Positions 44,522 to 56,588 of a DNA stretch of 64,000 bases are shown here, in pieces. Both the position numbers and the translations under genes were made by a program. Position 1 is the first letter of the stretch; the number at the start of each line of letters is the position of its first letter. Source of the DNA: Streptomyces tailanensis (GTDB lineage Bacteria; Actinomycetota; Actinomycetes; Streptomycetales; Streptomycetaceae); assembly GCF_008386495.1 (NCBI RefSeq), contig NZ_VTHJ01000005.1, positions 146,924 to 210,923 of the forward strand. Direction: 5' to 3'. The notes beneath the pieces were generated by a model. It did no database searches. It was not told the DNA's origin and saw nothing but the letters and a program-made list of their open reading frames with translations.

Positions 44522-45387
44522 CGACAGCCGCCACGACGCGGCCGGCCACGGGCGCGAGGCGGCTGCGCCGCCCCAAGGGCCTGTCCGCACACATCCTCCT
44601 CATGCTGGCCGTCCTGATCTCGGTCTTCCCGTTCGTGTGGACGATCGTGATGGCGACCAACACCACCAAGGACATCTACAAGAGCCCGCCGAAGCTGACC
44701 TTCGGCTCCCATCTGCTCGAGAACATCCGGAACGTGCTCAACACCATCGACTTCTTCGGGTCGATGCTCAACACGGTCGTCGTCGCGTGCGTCACCACGG
44801 TCCTGGTGCTGTTCGTCGACTCCCTGGCGGCCTTCGCCTTCGCCAAGTTCGACTTCCCCGGGCGCAAGGTGCTCTTCGGCACATTGCTGGTGTTCATGAT
44901 GCTGCCGCTCCAGCTGGCCGTCCTGCCGCAGTTCATCCTGATGTCCGAGATCGGCTGGGTCGGCATGCTCAAGGCACTGGTCTGGCCCGCCCTGTCCAAC
45001 GCCTTCGGCATCTTCTGGCTGCGCCAGTACATCGAGAACGGCGTGCCCGACGAACTGCTCGACGCGGCGCGCATCGACGGCGCCGGGTTCTTCCGCCAGT
45101 ACTGGAACATCGCGCTGCCGATGATGAAGCCCGCGTTGTCCTTCCTCGCCATCTACGCCTTCGTCAACGCCTGGAACGACTACGTCTGGCCGCTCATCGT
45201 GCTCACCAACCCCGACCACGTCACGCTCCAGGTGGAGCTCGCCCAGCTCAACCTCGGCCACAACACCGACTACAGCATGGTCATGGCCGGTGTACTCATG
45301 GCGGCCATCCCGCTGGTCGTGGTCTTCAGCATCTTCGCGCGCGGGTTCATCGCGGGCGCCACCGAAGGCGCGGTACAGGGCAGCTGA
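44518..45387 (+). CDS. ABC sugar importer permease, MalG/MsmG-like
   Basis: A 289-aa permease with six helices and the EAA loop LLDAARIDGAGFFRQYWNIA (about 181-200). It is the partner of the preceding permease, overlapping it by 4 bp, and completes the membrane channel. Confidence 0.92.
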   Translation: MTTAATTRPATGARRLRRPKGLSAHILLMLAVLISVFPFVWTIVMATNTTKDIYKSPPKLTFGSHLLENIRNVLNTIDFFGSMLNTVVVACVTTVLVLFVDSLAAFAFAKFDFPGRKVLFGTLLVFMMLPLQLAVLPQFILMSEIGWVGMLKALVWPALSNAFGIFWLRQYIENGVPDELLDAARIDGAGFFRQYWNIALPMMKPALSFLAIYAFVNAWNDYVWPLIVLTNPDHVTLQVELAQLNLGHNTDYSMVMAGVLMAAIPLVVVFSIFARGFIAGATEGAVQGS

Positions 45388-45423
45388 ACCGGTGTCGAGA
45401 GGGAGTCGAGAGGGAGGGGCACA

Positions 45424-46511
45424 GTGGTGGAGGTCTCCGGCGGGGAACGGCCGCGGCGCGGCAAGGTGCTCGTGGTCGGCATGGACGGGCTGCGCTTCGA
45501 CCGGCTGATCCTCCCCCAGCCTCCGGCCGGGGGGACCCCCATCTCGCTTCGCTCGCCGTCCACGGCACCCGTGCTGCACGGCCTGATGGCCACGGGCGCC
45601 CATGGCACCAGCCTGCTGCCCTACGGCGAGGTGGACGGCCAGGCCGAGAACGGGCCGTCCACCAGCATGGCCTACACCGACTCCGGCCCCGGCTGGTCGA
45701 GCGTGCTGACCGGGGTGTGGCCCGACCGGCACGGGGTGACCGGCAACGACTTCACCGGCGCCGACTACACCCGCTACCCGGACTTCCTCAGCCGCGCCGC
45801 CACCGCGCGGCCCGGTCTGCGCACGGCGGCCGCGGTGTCCTGGCCGGCACTGGTCCGCCGCGGCACCCTCGGCCGTGCCATCGGCCGACGTGTGCGCTAC
45901 AACGGCGAGCGTCGCGGCTACAAGACCGCGGACCGCCTCGTCGCCCGCACCGCCGTGCGCTGGCTCACCAAGGACGACCCGGACGTCGTGTTCGTGTACT
46001 TCGGCGCCACCGACGAGGCCGGCCACGCCGCGGGCCCCCTCAGCCCCGCCTACGACCGGGCCCTCCTCGACCAGGACGCCCACTTCGGGCGGCTGCTGGA
46101 CGCGATCGACGCCCGGCGCTCCGACCCCGCCCGTGCGGCAGAGCGCTGGACCGTGCTGGTCACCACGGACCACGGACATCTCGACACCGGCGGCCACGGA
46201 GGCGACACGCGTGCCGAGCAGGAGGTCTTCGTCGTCCTCGCCGAGCCCGGAGCCGAGCCCGGAGCCGAGCCCGGTGCCGAGCCCGGAGCTGAGCCCGGAG
46301 CCGAGCCAGGAGCCGAGTCCGGAGCTGAGCCAGGAGCTGAGCCCGGAACGTCCGGCGGCACCCGGCTGGACACGCCCCGCCTCATCGACATCGCCCCCAC
46401 CGTCCTGGACCGTCTCGGCATCCCCGTCGACCCCGCCTGGGGCCTGCAGGGCCGCATCCTTCCCCGGCCGACCACGTCCCCCAAGTCACCACCGACGGGA
46501 GCCCTTCGTTG

Positions 46512-46512
<1 letters not shown>
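45424..46512 (+). CDS. Alkaline phosphatase / phosphodiesterase superfamily protein with tandem EPGA repeat
   Basis: A 362-aa protein of the type I phosphodiesterase / nucleotide pyrophosphatase group. It has VVGMDGLRFD (first metal Asp, about 20), GPGWSSVLTGVWPDRHGV (nucleophile Ser in the family position, about 90-105), TDEAGHAAG (about 197) and TTDHGHLDTGGHGG (about 247). Cytoplasmic by sequence, with no signal. Two inserts stand out: PPAGGTPISLRSPS (about 33-46), encoded by a common streptomycete G/C repeat, and nine EPGA-type units (about 274-309) encoded by a 12-bp tandem repeat. The stop overlaps the start of the galactosidase. The role is probably phosphoester or sulfate removal from the imported sugar; the substrate is unknown. 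Confidence 0.8.
46243..46350 (+). repeat. 12-bp tandem repeat, nine units, coding for EPGA
   Basis: Units GAGCCCGGAGCC run from 46243 to 46350 with single-base variants (for example GAGTCCGGAGCT at 46315). All stay in frame, giving six EPGA, one ESGA, one EPGA and one EPGT. The repeat sits after the metal site and before the C-terminal domain. Confidence 0.95.
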
Positions 46513-49475
<2,963 letters not shown>

Positions 49476-49489
49476 TCCCACCCCCCTTC

Positions 49490-49537
49490 GCTGTTGTCAC
49501 CCGTTGTCATCACCGCTGTTGTCACCGCTGTTGTCAC
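49490..49537. repeat. Short tandem repeat upstream of the secreted phosphoesterase
   Basis: GCTGTTGTCACC-type 12-bp units recur about four times (one degenerate, CCGTTGTCATCA) between 49490 and 49537, directly before the ribosome site of the next gene. Confidence 0.7.
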
Positions 49538-49552
49538 CTTCACGGAGCACCT

Positions 49553-51394
49553 GTGTGTACTTCGCATGACCACGAGCAGGGCGAGGCCGCCCAGGCCGGC
49601 GCCGGCAGACGCAACTTCCTGCGGGCCACCGCCCTGATGGGCGCCGCGGCCACGGCCGTCGCCACACTCCCGGCGGCCACGGCGCAGGCCGCCCCGGCCG
49701 AGTCCCGCACCGCCGCTTGGCGGCCCGATCCGGACAGCCGCCGTTTCACGCTGGCGGTGATGCCCGACACCCAGTACCTCTTCGACGGGCCGAGCATCGA
49801 CAAGGAGCCCGTCGAGGCGTCCCTGCGTTATCTGTTGGAACACGGTCGGGAAGAGAACATCGTCTTCCTGTCCCACCTCGGTGACCTCACCCAGAACGGC
49901 ACGAAGGAGGAGTGCGCGGCGATCGGTGAGGCGTTCCGGCTCCTCGACCGGCGGGGTGTGGGCTACAGCATCCTCGCGGGCAACCACGACGTGAGGTCGT
50001 CGACGACCGACCAGCGGGGCTCGACTCCGTACCTGGACGTGTTCGGCCCCGACCGCTTCAAGGGCAAGAAGACGTACGGCGGTTCCTCCCCGGACGGCTA
50101 CAACTCCTTCCACCTCTTCAAGGCGGGCGGCCGGCAGTGGATGGTCCTGGCGCTGGACTGGCGGCTGTCGGACAAGGGGTACGCCTGGGCGAAGGAGGTC
50201 ATGGCACGGCACCCGAAGGCGCCGGTGATCCTGACGACCCACGAACTGGTCGTGGAGGACGACGCGGTGTCGTCCTACGGTCAGCAGCTGTGGGACCGGC
50301 TGATCAAGGACCACGACCAGATCTTCCTCACCCTCAACGGCCACTACTGGCCCGCCGGCCGGGCGACCCGCGAGAACGCGGCGGGACATGACGTCCACCT
50401 GCACCTCACGAACTACCAGAACCTGTACTTCGGCGGCGCGGCGATGATCCGCCTCTACCACTTCGACCTCGACCGGAACGCCATCGACGTGGAGACGATC
50501 TCCCCGTGGATCCTGGGCCGGGCCGCGAAGGGGCTCAACGAGCTGGAGCGGCAGGAGATCGAACTCTCCGGCGACGCCGACCGGTTCACGGTCGACATCG
50601 ACTTCGCCGCCCGCTTCAACGGCTTCGACCCGGTGCCCGCGCGTGCGGAGCGGCCCGTGTCGAAGCTGCTGGTCCCGGGCACGGTGGCGTACTGGCGGTT
50701 CGACCAGGCCGTGAGCGACACGGTCCGCGACCGCTCCGGACGCGGCAACGACCTCTCCCTGGTCACCGTCGGCGGCGGCCAGCTGGGCTGGTCCGCCGAC
50801 CACCACCCCGACCAGCCCGGTCACGGCAGCCTGGAGTTCCGGGGCTTCAAGTCCCCGCTGAAGGGCGCCTATCTGCGTACGGTCGACGGTGCCCCGCTCA
50901 ACTCGGCGACGTTCGAGAACGGCTACACCATCGAGGCGTTCTACCGCCTCCCGGCCGACTGGAACCCCTCCCACAACGCCTGGTCGGGCCTGGTCAGCCG
51001 CACCGGCACCGGCGGCGCCGCCGGCAAGACCGCCGACGACCCGGACGAGCCGCTGGCCACCCTGTCCCTCTCCAACGACCGCGAGCCGCAGTGGGCCATG
51101 CGCCCGCTCAACCAGCAGGGCATCGCCACCAACTGGGGCCAGGAGACACCCCTGGAGACCTGGTGGCATCTGGCGGTCGTCAACGACGGCGAGCACACCA
51201 CCCTGTACGTCGAGGGCTGCCCGGTCGTCCGCAACCCGAAGGCGGCCTCTGTCGGCATCACCTCCGTGGGCCTGCCGTGGCTGCTCGGCGGCTACGAGTA
51301 CGGCGGCAGGATCGACCAGATCCTGTACGGCCGACTCGGCGACGTCCGCATCGTCGAACGCGCGCTGCCCGTCAAGTCGTTCATGAACCACTGA
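49553..51394 (+). CDS. Tat-exported metallophosphoesterase with LamG-like domain
   Basis: A 613-aa secreted protein. A twin-arginine signal (GRRNFLRATALMG, about 17-29) ends near AQAAPAES. A calcineurin-like phosphoesterase domain follows (AVMPDTQYLF about 66, LSHLGDLTQNG about 101, AGNHDVR about 138, TTHELV about 217, LNGHYWPAGR about 252). The C-terminal half (from about 370: VAYWRFDQAVSDTVRDRSGR) is a concanavalin/LamG-like beta sandwich, likely binding a glycan. GTG 49553 has GGAG 6 bp upstream. It would dephosphorylate an extracellular substrate. Confidence 0.88.
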   Translation: MCTSHDHEQGEAAQAGAGRRNFLRATALMGAAATAVATLPAATAQAAPAESRTAAWRPDPDSRRFTLAVMPDTQYLFDGPSIDKEPVEASLRYLLEHGREENIVFLSHLGDLTQNGTKEECAAIGEAFRLLDRRGVGYSILAGNHDVRSSTTDQRGSTPYLDVFGPDRFKGKKTYGGSSPDGYNSFHLFKAGGRQWMVLALDWRLSDKGYAWAKEVMARHPKAPVILTTHELVVEDDAVSSYGQQLWDRLIKDHDQIFLTLNGHYWPAGRATRENAAGHDVHLHLTNYQNLYFGGAAMIRLYHFDLDRNAIDVETISPWILGRAAKGLNELERQEIELSGDADRFTVDIDFAARFNGFDPVPARAERPVSKLLVPGTVAYWRFDQAVSDTVRDRSGRGNDLSLVTVGGGQLGWSADHHPDQPGHGSLEFRGFKSPLKGAYLRTVDGAPLNSATFENGYTIEAFYRLPADWNPSHNAWSGLVSRTGTGGAAGKTADDPDEPLATLSLSNDREPQWAMRPLNQQGIATNWGQETPLETWWHLAVVNDGEHTTLYVEGCPVVRNPKAASVGITSVGLPWLLGGYEYGGRIDQILYGRLGDVRIVERALPVKSFMNH

Positions 51395-51418
51395 CACCCC
51401 CGGAAGGCCTGTACGACC

Positions 51419-53080
51419 ATGTCCGAGCAGCAACTGCCCGTCTGGGCCGACCCGTCCGTCTCCCCCGACTCGCTGGACCCGCAGGGCGTCTCCCGCCGCG
51501 GGCTCCTGCGCGGCGCGGGCCTGTTCGGGGCCGCCTTCGCGATGGGCTCACTGGCCACGCCCGCGACGGCCGACTCCGGCCACCACGGCGGCGAGGACCC
51601 GCGCCTCGCGTACCTCGTCGGCGACCACCACATCCACACCGTCTACAGCCACGACGCCAAGTACACGTTCTCCCAACTGGCCGCCGCGGGCGCGAAGTAC
51701 GGCCTCGACTGGCTGGTGTTCACCGAGCACTCCAACATCGGGCACGCCAGGTACGGTGCCTCGCTGGAACACGCCGAGATCCTCAAGGCCCGCGCCGAGA
51801 ACCCGCGTCAGCTGATCTTCCAGGGTCTGGAGTGGTACATCCCGGCCGCCGAGCACTGCACGGTCTTCACGGCCCCCGGCCCGAACGAGATCGACCTCCT
51901 CACCCGGTTCGAGAACGCCTACGACGGCAAGCTGCTCGGCTACACCGACGGTTCCGTCGGCGGCGCGGCCACCGCCCGCAACGAGGAACACGCGGTCAAG
52001 GCCATCCAGTGGCTGGCCGAGCAGCGCCGCACGGGTTACGTCGACGACGTCCTCGTACTGGCCAACCACCCCATGCGCCTGGGCATCGACTCCCCGCACG
52101 AGATGCGCAACTGGCGGGACGCGGCCCCCAAGATCATGATCGGCATGGAGGGCGCACCGGGCGCCCAGGGCGCGGCCATCCCCGGCTGGCGCGGCACGAC
52201 CTCGATCCGCGGCGAGTACGAGAACAAGCCGTCCGCCCAGTCCTGGCCCGGCTACCCGGCGGAGGCGTACCTCACGTACGGCGGTTTCGACTGGGCGACG
52301 GCCACGGTCGGCGGCCTCTGGGACTCGATGCTGGCCGAGGGCAAACTGTTCTCGATCACCACCAACTCCGACGCCCACCGCATCGTCTTCGACACCTGGA
52401 AGAACGGCGACTGGGCCGCCGGGCAGAACTTCGACAACACCGGCCGGCTCCCCGACCCGGTGAACACCACCACCCCGCAGCCCGGCAGCGACTTCTGGCC
52501 CGGCCAGTTCAGCCGCACCCACGTGGGCGTCACGCGTTTCGGCTACCGCGCCGTGATGGCGGGCCTGCGCGCCGGCCGCGTCTGGCTCGACCACGGCCAC
52601 CTGCTGGACGGCCTGGACGTCCGGGTGAAGCGCGCCCACGACCACGGCCGGGGCGTCACCCTGGGCGGCCGCCTGCGAGTTCGCAAGGGCGAGAAACTCA
52701 CCCTGAACATCACGGTGACCTCCGCCTCCCGCCCCAACCCCCAGGGAATCCTCCCGGAGTTGGCCCACGTGGACGTCATCAGAGGCACGGTACGGGGCCC
52801 GGCGGCCGACCGGGACGCCTGGAAGGCCCCCGACACGAAGGTCGTCCACACGAAGGACGTGACCGGCCGCAAGGGCACGTACACCCTGTGCATCCCGATC
52901 ACGGCAGGGGACGAGTCCTTCTACCTCCGCCTGCGCGGCAGCGACGGCAAGCGCAACGGGGCTGGCTATCTGGGCGCGTCCGTCGACCCGCATGGCCCGA
53001 TCCCGCACGCTCCGGGCAACGGGGACCCGTGGGAGGACACCTGGTTCTACTCGAACCCGGTGTTCGTGGATGTGAGTTGA
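51419..53080 (+). CDS. Tat-exported PHP-domain (CehA/McbA-like) phosphoesterase
   Basis: A 553-aa secreted metallohydrolase. A twin-arginine signal (SRRGLLRGAGLFGAAFAMG, about 25-43) ends near ATADS. The PHP domain has GDHHIHTVYSHD (about 66-77), FTEHSNIGHA (about 102), ANHPMRLG (about 218) and TTNSDAHR (about 316) as metal ligands, and a C-terminal beta domain (from about 400). Related CehA/McbA enzymes cleave carbamates or esters, others phosphodiesters. It lies 24 bp after the metallophosphoesterase and both are likely exported together. Substrate not evident. Confidence 0.87.
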   Translation: MSEQQLPVWADPSVSPDSLDPQGVSRRGLLRGAGLFGAAFAMGSLATPATADSGHHGGEDPRLAYLVGDHHIHTVYSHDAKYTFSQLAAAGAKYGLDWLVFTEHSNIGHARYGASLEHAEILKARAENPRQLIFQGLEWYIPAAEHCTVFTAPGPNEIDLLTRFENAYDGKLLGYTDGSVGGAATARNEEHAVKAIQWLAEQRRTGYVDDVLVLANHPMRLGIDSPHEMRNWRDAAPKIMIGMEGAPGAQGAAIPGWRGTTSIRGEYENKPSAQSWPGYPAEAYLTYGGFDWATATVGGLWDSMLAEGKLFSITTNSDAHRIVFDTWKNGDWAAGQNFDNTGRLPDPVNTTTPQPGSDFWPGQFSRTHVGVTRFGYRAVMAGLRAGRVWLDHGHLLDGLDVRVKRAHDHGRGVTLGGRLRVRKGEKLTLNITVTSASRPNPQGILPELAHVDVIRGTVRGPAADRDAWKAPDTKVVHTKDVTGRKGTYTLCIPITAGDESFYLRLRGSDGKRNGAGYLGASVDPHGPIPHAPGNGDPWEDTWFYSNPVFVDVS

Positions 53081-53101
53081 GCAATAACAAACCTTAAGTG
53101 G

Positions 53102-53135
53102 CGCGGGGCGGAGTCGATATGCGGCTCCGCCGCGC
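53102..53135. terminator. Hairpin between convergent genes
   Basis: GGCGGAG (53107-53113) and CTCCGCC (53125-53131) form a stem extended by GCGC on each side with one bulge. It lies between the PHP gene and the convergent XRE gene. Confidence 0.55.
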
Positions 53136-53221
53136 GGTCGCGACCAGCCACGACGGTCTTGCAGTCCCCCGCGCCGTTCTGGTATCAGGGGGTCATCGTT
53201 CCGGGGTTTGCGCAGGCGCCC

Positions 53222-54577
53222 TTAAACCGCGGACTTCTGTCGCGCGAGTTCGCGCGCTCGTTCGCTGAGTTCCCGCGCGTAGAGGTTGGACATGTGCGGG
53301 CGGAGGCGCCGCCGCATGATCTCGAAGTGTTCGTCGGCACGCGACGACGACAAGGTCTCGTAGTCGTCGAGGAACTTCCCCCAGGTGGCGCACGCTGCTT
53401 CGAGGTGTCCCATTTCCAACTGACGCTGTGCCAGGAGGCCGTTCGCGTGAGCGCTTCCCTGTTTCTCCACCGAGGGGCGGACCCGGTTCGAGTCCTGCAT
53501 GGCTTTGACCGATCCGGGTACGTCGCCGAAGGCGTAGAGGACGCTGGACACATGGAAGTGATAGGCGGCCTGATCGTAACCGCCCACTGCGTCACGTCGG
53601 TTGTCGGCCTTCGACAGCGCGGCCTCGGTCTCGCGAAGCCGTTGGAAGGCTTGCCGCCGGTCGCCGACCAGAGCGGCGCCATGCGCTTGCTGTCCTGTCA
53701 GGAAGGCTTGAAGCCGAGGCCCCGCCTTCGGGGCCGCCTCGGCGGCCGAGTCTGCGAGTTCGAGGCTCTTCCGCGTGTGCTTCAGGTTGGCGGCCTGGAG
53801 CGACATGCCGCGAAGGGTCCGGCAGTACGTCACATGGTCGTCAGCCGCTCCGGCAAGTTCGAGGGCCTGACCGTAGTAGCGCTGGCCGAGTCCGTGAGCT
53901 TTCTCGTACATGGCCATCCATCCCGTCAAGTAAACGAGATCAGAAGCGGCGGCCAGCATGTCCTTCTTCACGGCCTCGGACGCGTCGGCCCGAAGGTACG
54001 GCGCAACGGTGTTGACCAGGAAGGCGGCGGCCATGGGCCGCGCGTGCCCCCCGCCGAGTTCGTCAAGGATGTCAGCGATCCGTTCCGTCATGGTGCGCAC
54101 GGTGCGGACTTCGCCGGCCCCGATTCGCGTAGTGCGGCCTGACGCGTGCGCCTCGGCCCGCCCCTGAAGCTCCGCGAACGCCGGGATTGGCAGTGCCGCG
54201 GAGTAGAGGGTCGTTGCGAGGAACTTGCGCCGCGATGGGTCCATGTCTTCCCTTCCGGTCGTGACAAGCCCTTCCACGATGTCAGCGGGCCGCGACGCTG
54301 CGAAGACCGCGGTTTCGGCCGCCGAGAGCGGCCAACCCGCTTCTTCGTAGGTGACGGGCCGCCCGAGTCGTCGTGAGAGGGCTTCAAGAACAAGTGGACG
54401 CACGTCCTTTCGTGGCTTTGTTCCGCCAAGCCACTTGTTGACATTGCTCTTGTCGCAGTTCACGGCTACGTCAGCTTCCGCCCCGGTCCGGTTGACTGCG
54501 GCGGCCAGCTCGACTTGCGTCCACCGGGCTTCGGCGAGAAGCCCGCTCAGACCTTCGTTCGGCTGACGCTCGGTCAC
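53222..54577 (-). CDS. XRE regulator with TPR-like domain
   Basis: A 451-aa cytoplasmic protein. The N-terminal Cro/C1-type helix-turn-helix (RWTQVELAAAVNRTGAEADV, then CDKSNVNKWLGGTKPR, about residues 17-58) is followed by a linker with MDPSRRKFLATTLYSAALP (about 110-130; this resembles a Tat motif but is internal and typical of this regulator group) and a helical TPR-like region to the end. GTG 54577 follows GGGGAG by 8 bp. It is divergent from three small genes and the radical SAM/kinase pair and probably controls them. Confidence 0.85.
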   Translation of the reverse strand: MTERQPNEGLSGLLAEARWTQVELAAAVNRTGAEADVAVNCDKSNVNKWLGGTKPRKDVRPLVLEALSRRLGRPVTYEEAGWPLSAAETAVFAASRPADIVEGLVTTGREDMDPSRRKFLATTLYSAALPIPAFAELQGRAEAHASGRTTRIGAGEVRTVRTMTERIADILDELGGGHARPMAAAFLVNTVAPYLRADASEAVKKDMLAAASDLVYLTGWMAMYEKAHGLGQRYYGQALELAGAADDHVTYCRTLRGMSLQAANLKHTRKSLELADSAAEAAPKAGPRLQAFLTGQQAHGAALVGDRRQAFQRLRETEAALSKADNRRDAVGGYDQAAYHFHVSSVLYAFGDVPGSVKAMQDSNRVRPSVEKQGSAHANGLLAQRQLEMGHLEAACATWGKFLDDYETLSSSRADEHFEIMRRRLRPHMSNLYARELSERARELARQKSAV

Positions 54578-54698
54578 GGTCTCGGCTCCCCGTAAGTCGG
54601 CGAACTTCCACGCTTTCCACTTCGCGCGCTCTTTCAAAGGTACCGCTCGGCCTTCATTCGCGGTTGCGTGTGTGTCAGACGTCAGCGAGGGGTGAAGC

Positions 54699-54884
54699 GT
54701 GACAGCCAAGGTGCAGGAACGGGGGCCGACTTACACGGGGCCCGTGTCCGTGGTGGTCGAGATGGACCAGTGGCGCAAGTGGGCCGATCATGCCCCCGCA
54801 TGGTGGCCGAGACGGTTCAGGGAGCCGACGCGTGAGGACATCGAGGGTGTCTTCTCGGGTCTTCGGAGTCGGCTCATCTCATGA
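54699..54884 (+). CDS. Small protein, unknown function
   Basis: A 61-aa protein starting at GTG 54699 after GAGGGG, with VVVEMDQWRKWADHAPAWWP and an Arg-rich end. It overlaps the next small gene by ATGA. No family recognised; possibly partner of the regulator, from which it is divergent. Confidence 0.65.
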   Translation: MTAKVQERGPTYTGPVSVVVEMDQWRKWADHAPAWWPRRFREPTREDIEGVFSGLRSRLIS

Positions 54885-55090
54885 ACCCGCAAGAGGCGGT
54901 AACGCCCCTGAGGGCGCCGGTTGTTCTGGTAGTCGGCCTCGAACCCGTGGCGGTCGAGGGGTGCACCGTGTGTACCGCCCAGGTCGAGGCGCGTGAGGCC
55001 GCCCGGAGGGTCGCGAACACGACGAAGGTCAAGACCTGCAACGAAGAGCTTGTGAACCATCCGCACAGCGAGACCAAGGGGGCGGCGTGA
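54881..55090 (+). CDS. Small Cys-containing protein, unknown function
   Basis: A 69-aa protein beginning MNPQEAVTPLRAPVVLVVGL, with CTVCTAQVEAREAARR and a further Cys in KVKTCNEELVNH. The overlapping start and stop (ATGA, GTGA) support translation. It resembles small streptomycete proteins found next to XRE regulators; a precursor-peptide role is only a thought. Confidence 0.6.
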   Translation: MNPQEAVTPLRAPVVLVVGLEPVAVEGCTVCTAQVEAREAARRVANTTKVKTCNEELVNHPHSETKGAA

Positions 55091-55326
55091 CGCGCACGAC
55101 CTACCGATTCCGTGAGCAGACGCTGAACCCCCACACCGGGGAGGACGCCGAGCGCACCTTGTTCGCCATGGAGTGCAAGGGGTGCGGAGAGAGCAGCGAC
55201 GGCACCGAGTGGGGCGAGGACGGCAGCGCTTGGGCCGTCGAGCACCTCAAGGCGAACCCCGGTCACCTGACCTACCGGGAGCACATCACCCGCTCGTACC
55301 GATTCGAGGCGGGGGCATGGCTGTGA
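55087..55326 (+). CDS. Small zinc-ribbon-like protein (DUF7848-type)
   Basis: A 79-aa protein starting at GTG 55087, with MECKGCGESSDGTEW (CxxC) and HLKANPGHLTYREHITRSYR near the end, matching a short streptomycete family of unknown function. The Cys pair and His residues could bind zinc. Last of three coupled small genes. Confidence 0.7.
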   Translation: MTRTTYRFREQTLNPHTGEDAERTLFAMECKGCGESSDGTEWGEDGSAWAVEHLKANPGHLTYREHITRSYRFEAGAWL

Positions 55327-55520
55327 CTGCGCGAGAGAGCCAATGACTTGTCCGATTCCGCAGGGCGGCGAATGAAGCGGCTGCGGGCAATGCGGCCCGG
55401 AACTTCTCCTCCCTGTGCAAAGAGCCGTGTTTCGGTGAGGGCGAGCCGGGTGGCGGCCTGGACGGGCACGAACAGCCCAAGCCACACCCTCAAGACTGAG
55501 GCGCCGAGACCGCGCCCTGG

Positions 55521-55622
55521 CCCCTTGTAGCTCGGTCAGGACGAGCACTGAGATACGCGCGGTTTGTTCGCAGGATTCGATTCCCGCGCGCAGCGACCCC
55601 GGTTCGAGCCCGGGTAAGGGGA
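55521..55622 (+). other. tRNA-like element with abnormal anticodon arm
   Basis: The acceptor CCCCTTG (55521-55527) pairs with TAAGGGG (55615-55621). T and A at positions 8-9 are followed by a D arm GCTC (55530-55533) / GAGC (55543-55546) and a T arm CCCGG (55598-55602), loop TTCGAGC, CCGGG (55610-55614). The anticodon region is wrong: about 50 nt fold as CGCGCGG (55556-55562) / CCGCGCG (55584-55590) with a 21-nt loop that itself holds a T-arm-like GGATTCGATTCC. No CCA is encoded. It could be a recombined tRNA relic (an old attachment site) or an unusual RNA. The rest of 55327-55705 shows nothing more. Confidence 0.35.
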
Positions 55623-55705
55623 CTACCCACCTTGCCCATCCTCTGTCGGCGGAGGGTGGCAAGGCGGTCCGTCAGATGCACGCCACCCACGAAGGAGAGT
55701 GCAGC

Positions 55706-56581
55706 ATGACCACAGTCGCGGAAGCTTCGACTGTAGAGGCGGCCACCGGCGCACCCCGGTTTCTGTGGCTAGACCTGACCCGCAAGTGCCAGCTCAGCTG
55801 TGGGCACTGCTACAACGCGTCGGGGCCGGACGGCGATCACGGCGCCATGACCGGTGACGACTGGAAGGGCGTTCTCGACCAGGCCGTCAGTGTCGGTGTG
55901 CCCGGCGTCCAGTTCACGGGCGGTGAAGTGACCATGCGCCCGGATGCGCCCGAGCTGGTCAACTGCGTGCTGAGTCTCGGGCTGAAGGTCGAGGTCTACA
56001 GCAACTTGGTGCACGTCACGGAAGAGTGGTGGGGCCTGTTGCAGCGCGACGGGGTCACGCTCGCGACGTCGTACTACTCCGACCAGTCGGCGGAGCACGA
56101 CGCGATGACCGGGCGGCCGAGTCACGCCCGTACGCGGGCGAATATCGGCAAGGCAGTGCAGCTCGGCATTCCGCTGCGCGTGGGATTGATCGCCGGCGAC
56201 GACGCGCGGCGCGCGGACGAGGCGGAGCGGGAGCTTCACGCCCTCGGCGTGACCAGCATCCGCAGGTACCACGTACGCCCCTTCGGCCGTGGCTCGACGG
56301 GTTCGGCCCCGGACATGGGTGGATTGTGTGGCCGATGCGGCGACGGCCGGGCGGCCATCGGGCCGAATGGCGATGTGTCGCCGTGCGTGTTCTCGACGGC
56401 GTGGTCAGTCGGCAACGTCCAAGCCGCTTCCCTGGCCGATATCCTCGGCGGCGCCGCGATGGCGTCCGCTCAAGCGTCCATCCGAGACGCGGTTGCCTCT
56501 GGCACCAAACCTTGTACTCCGGACACTGACGACGAATGCACGCCCGGCACGCCGGGAAGTGAGTGCACCCCCAGGAACTGA
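55706..56581 (+). CDS. Radical SAM enzyme with repeated Cys-Thr-Pro tail
   Basis: A 291-aa protein. The iron-sulfur motif CQLSCGHC (Cys 28, 32, 35) is followed by a SAM-binding glycine run QFTGGEVTMRP (about 75). Near the end CGRCGDGRAAIGPNGDVSPC (about 215-235) looks like a shortened SPASM/auxiliary cluster site. The last 23 residues contain three CTP steps (PCTPDTDDE, CTPGTPGSE, CTPRN). AAGGAGA precedes ATG 55706. The kinase-fold gene starts 7 bp downstream, so the two probably act on the same substrate. Such enzymes often modify peptides; the true substrate is unknown. Confidence 0.85.
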   Translation: MTTVAEASTVEAATGAPRFLWLDLTRKCQLSCGHCYNASGPDGDHGAMTGDDWKGVLDQAVSVGVPGVQFTGGEVTMRPDAPELVNCVLSLGLKVEVYSNLVHVTEEWWGLLQRDGVTLATSYYSDQSAEHDAMTGRPSHARTRANIGKAVQLGIPLRVGLIAGDDARRADEAERELHALGVTSIRRYHVRPFGRGSTGSAPDMGGLCGRCGDGRAAIGPNGDVSPCVFSTAWSVGNVQAASLADILGGAAMASAQASIRDAVASGTKPCTPDTDDECTPGTPGSECTPRN

Positions 56582-56588
56582 AGGACAA

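Noticed and set aside
42232..45387. A missing ATPase gene as sign of a broken sugar importer
   Set aside because: Streptomycete sugar importers normally lack their own ATPase and share one encoded elsewhere.
46243..46350. Possible CRISPR or minisatellite outside genes
   Set aside because: The 12-bp units are head-to-tail with no spacers and stay in frame inside a coding gene.
53222..54577. XRE protein as a Tat-exported protein because of RRKFL
   Set aside because: The motif is internal, after a DNA-binding domain, and is usual in this cytoplasmic regulator group.
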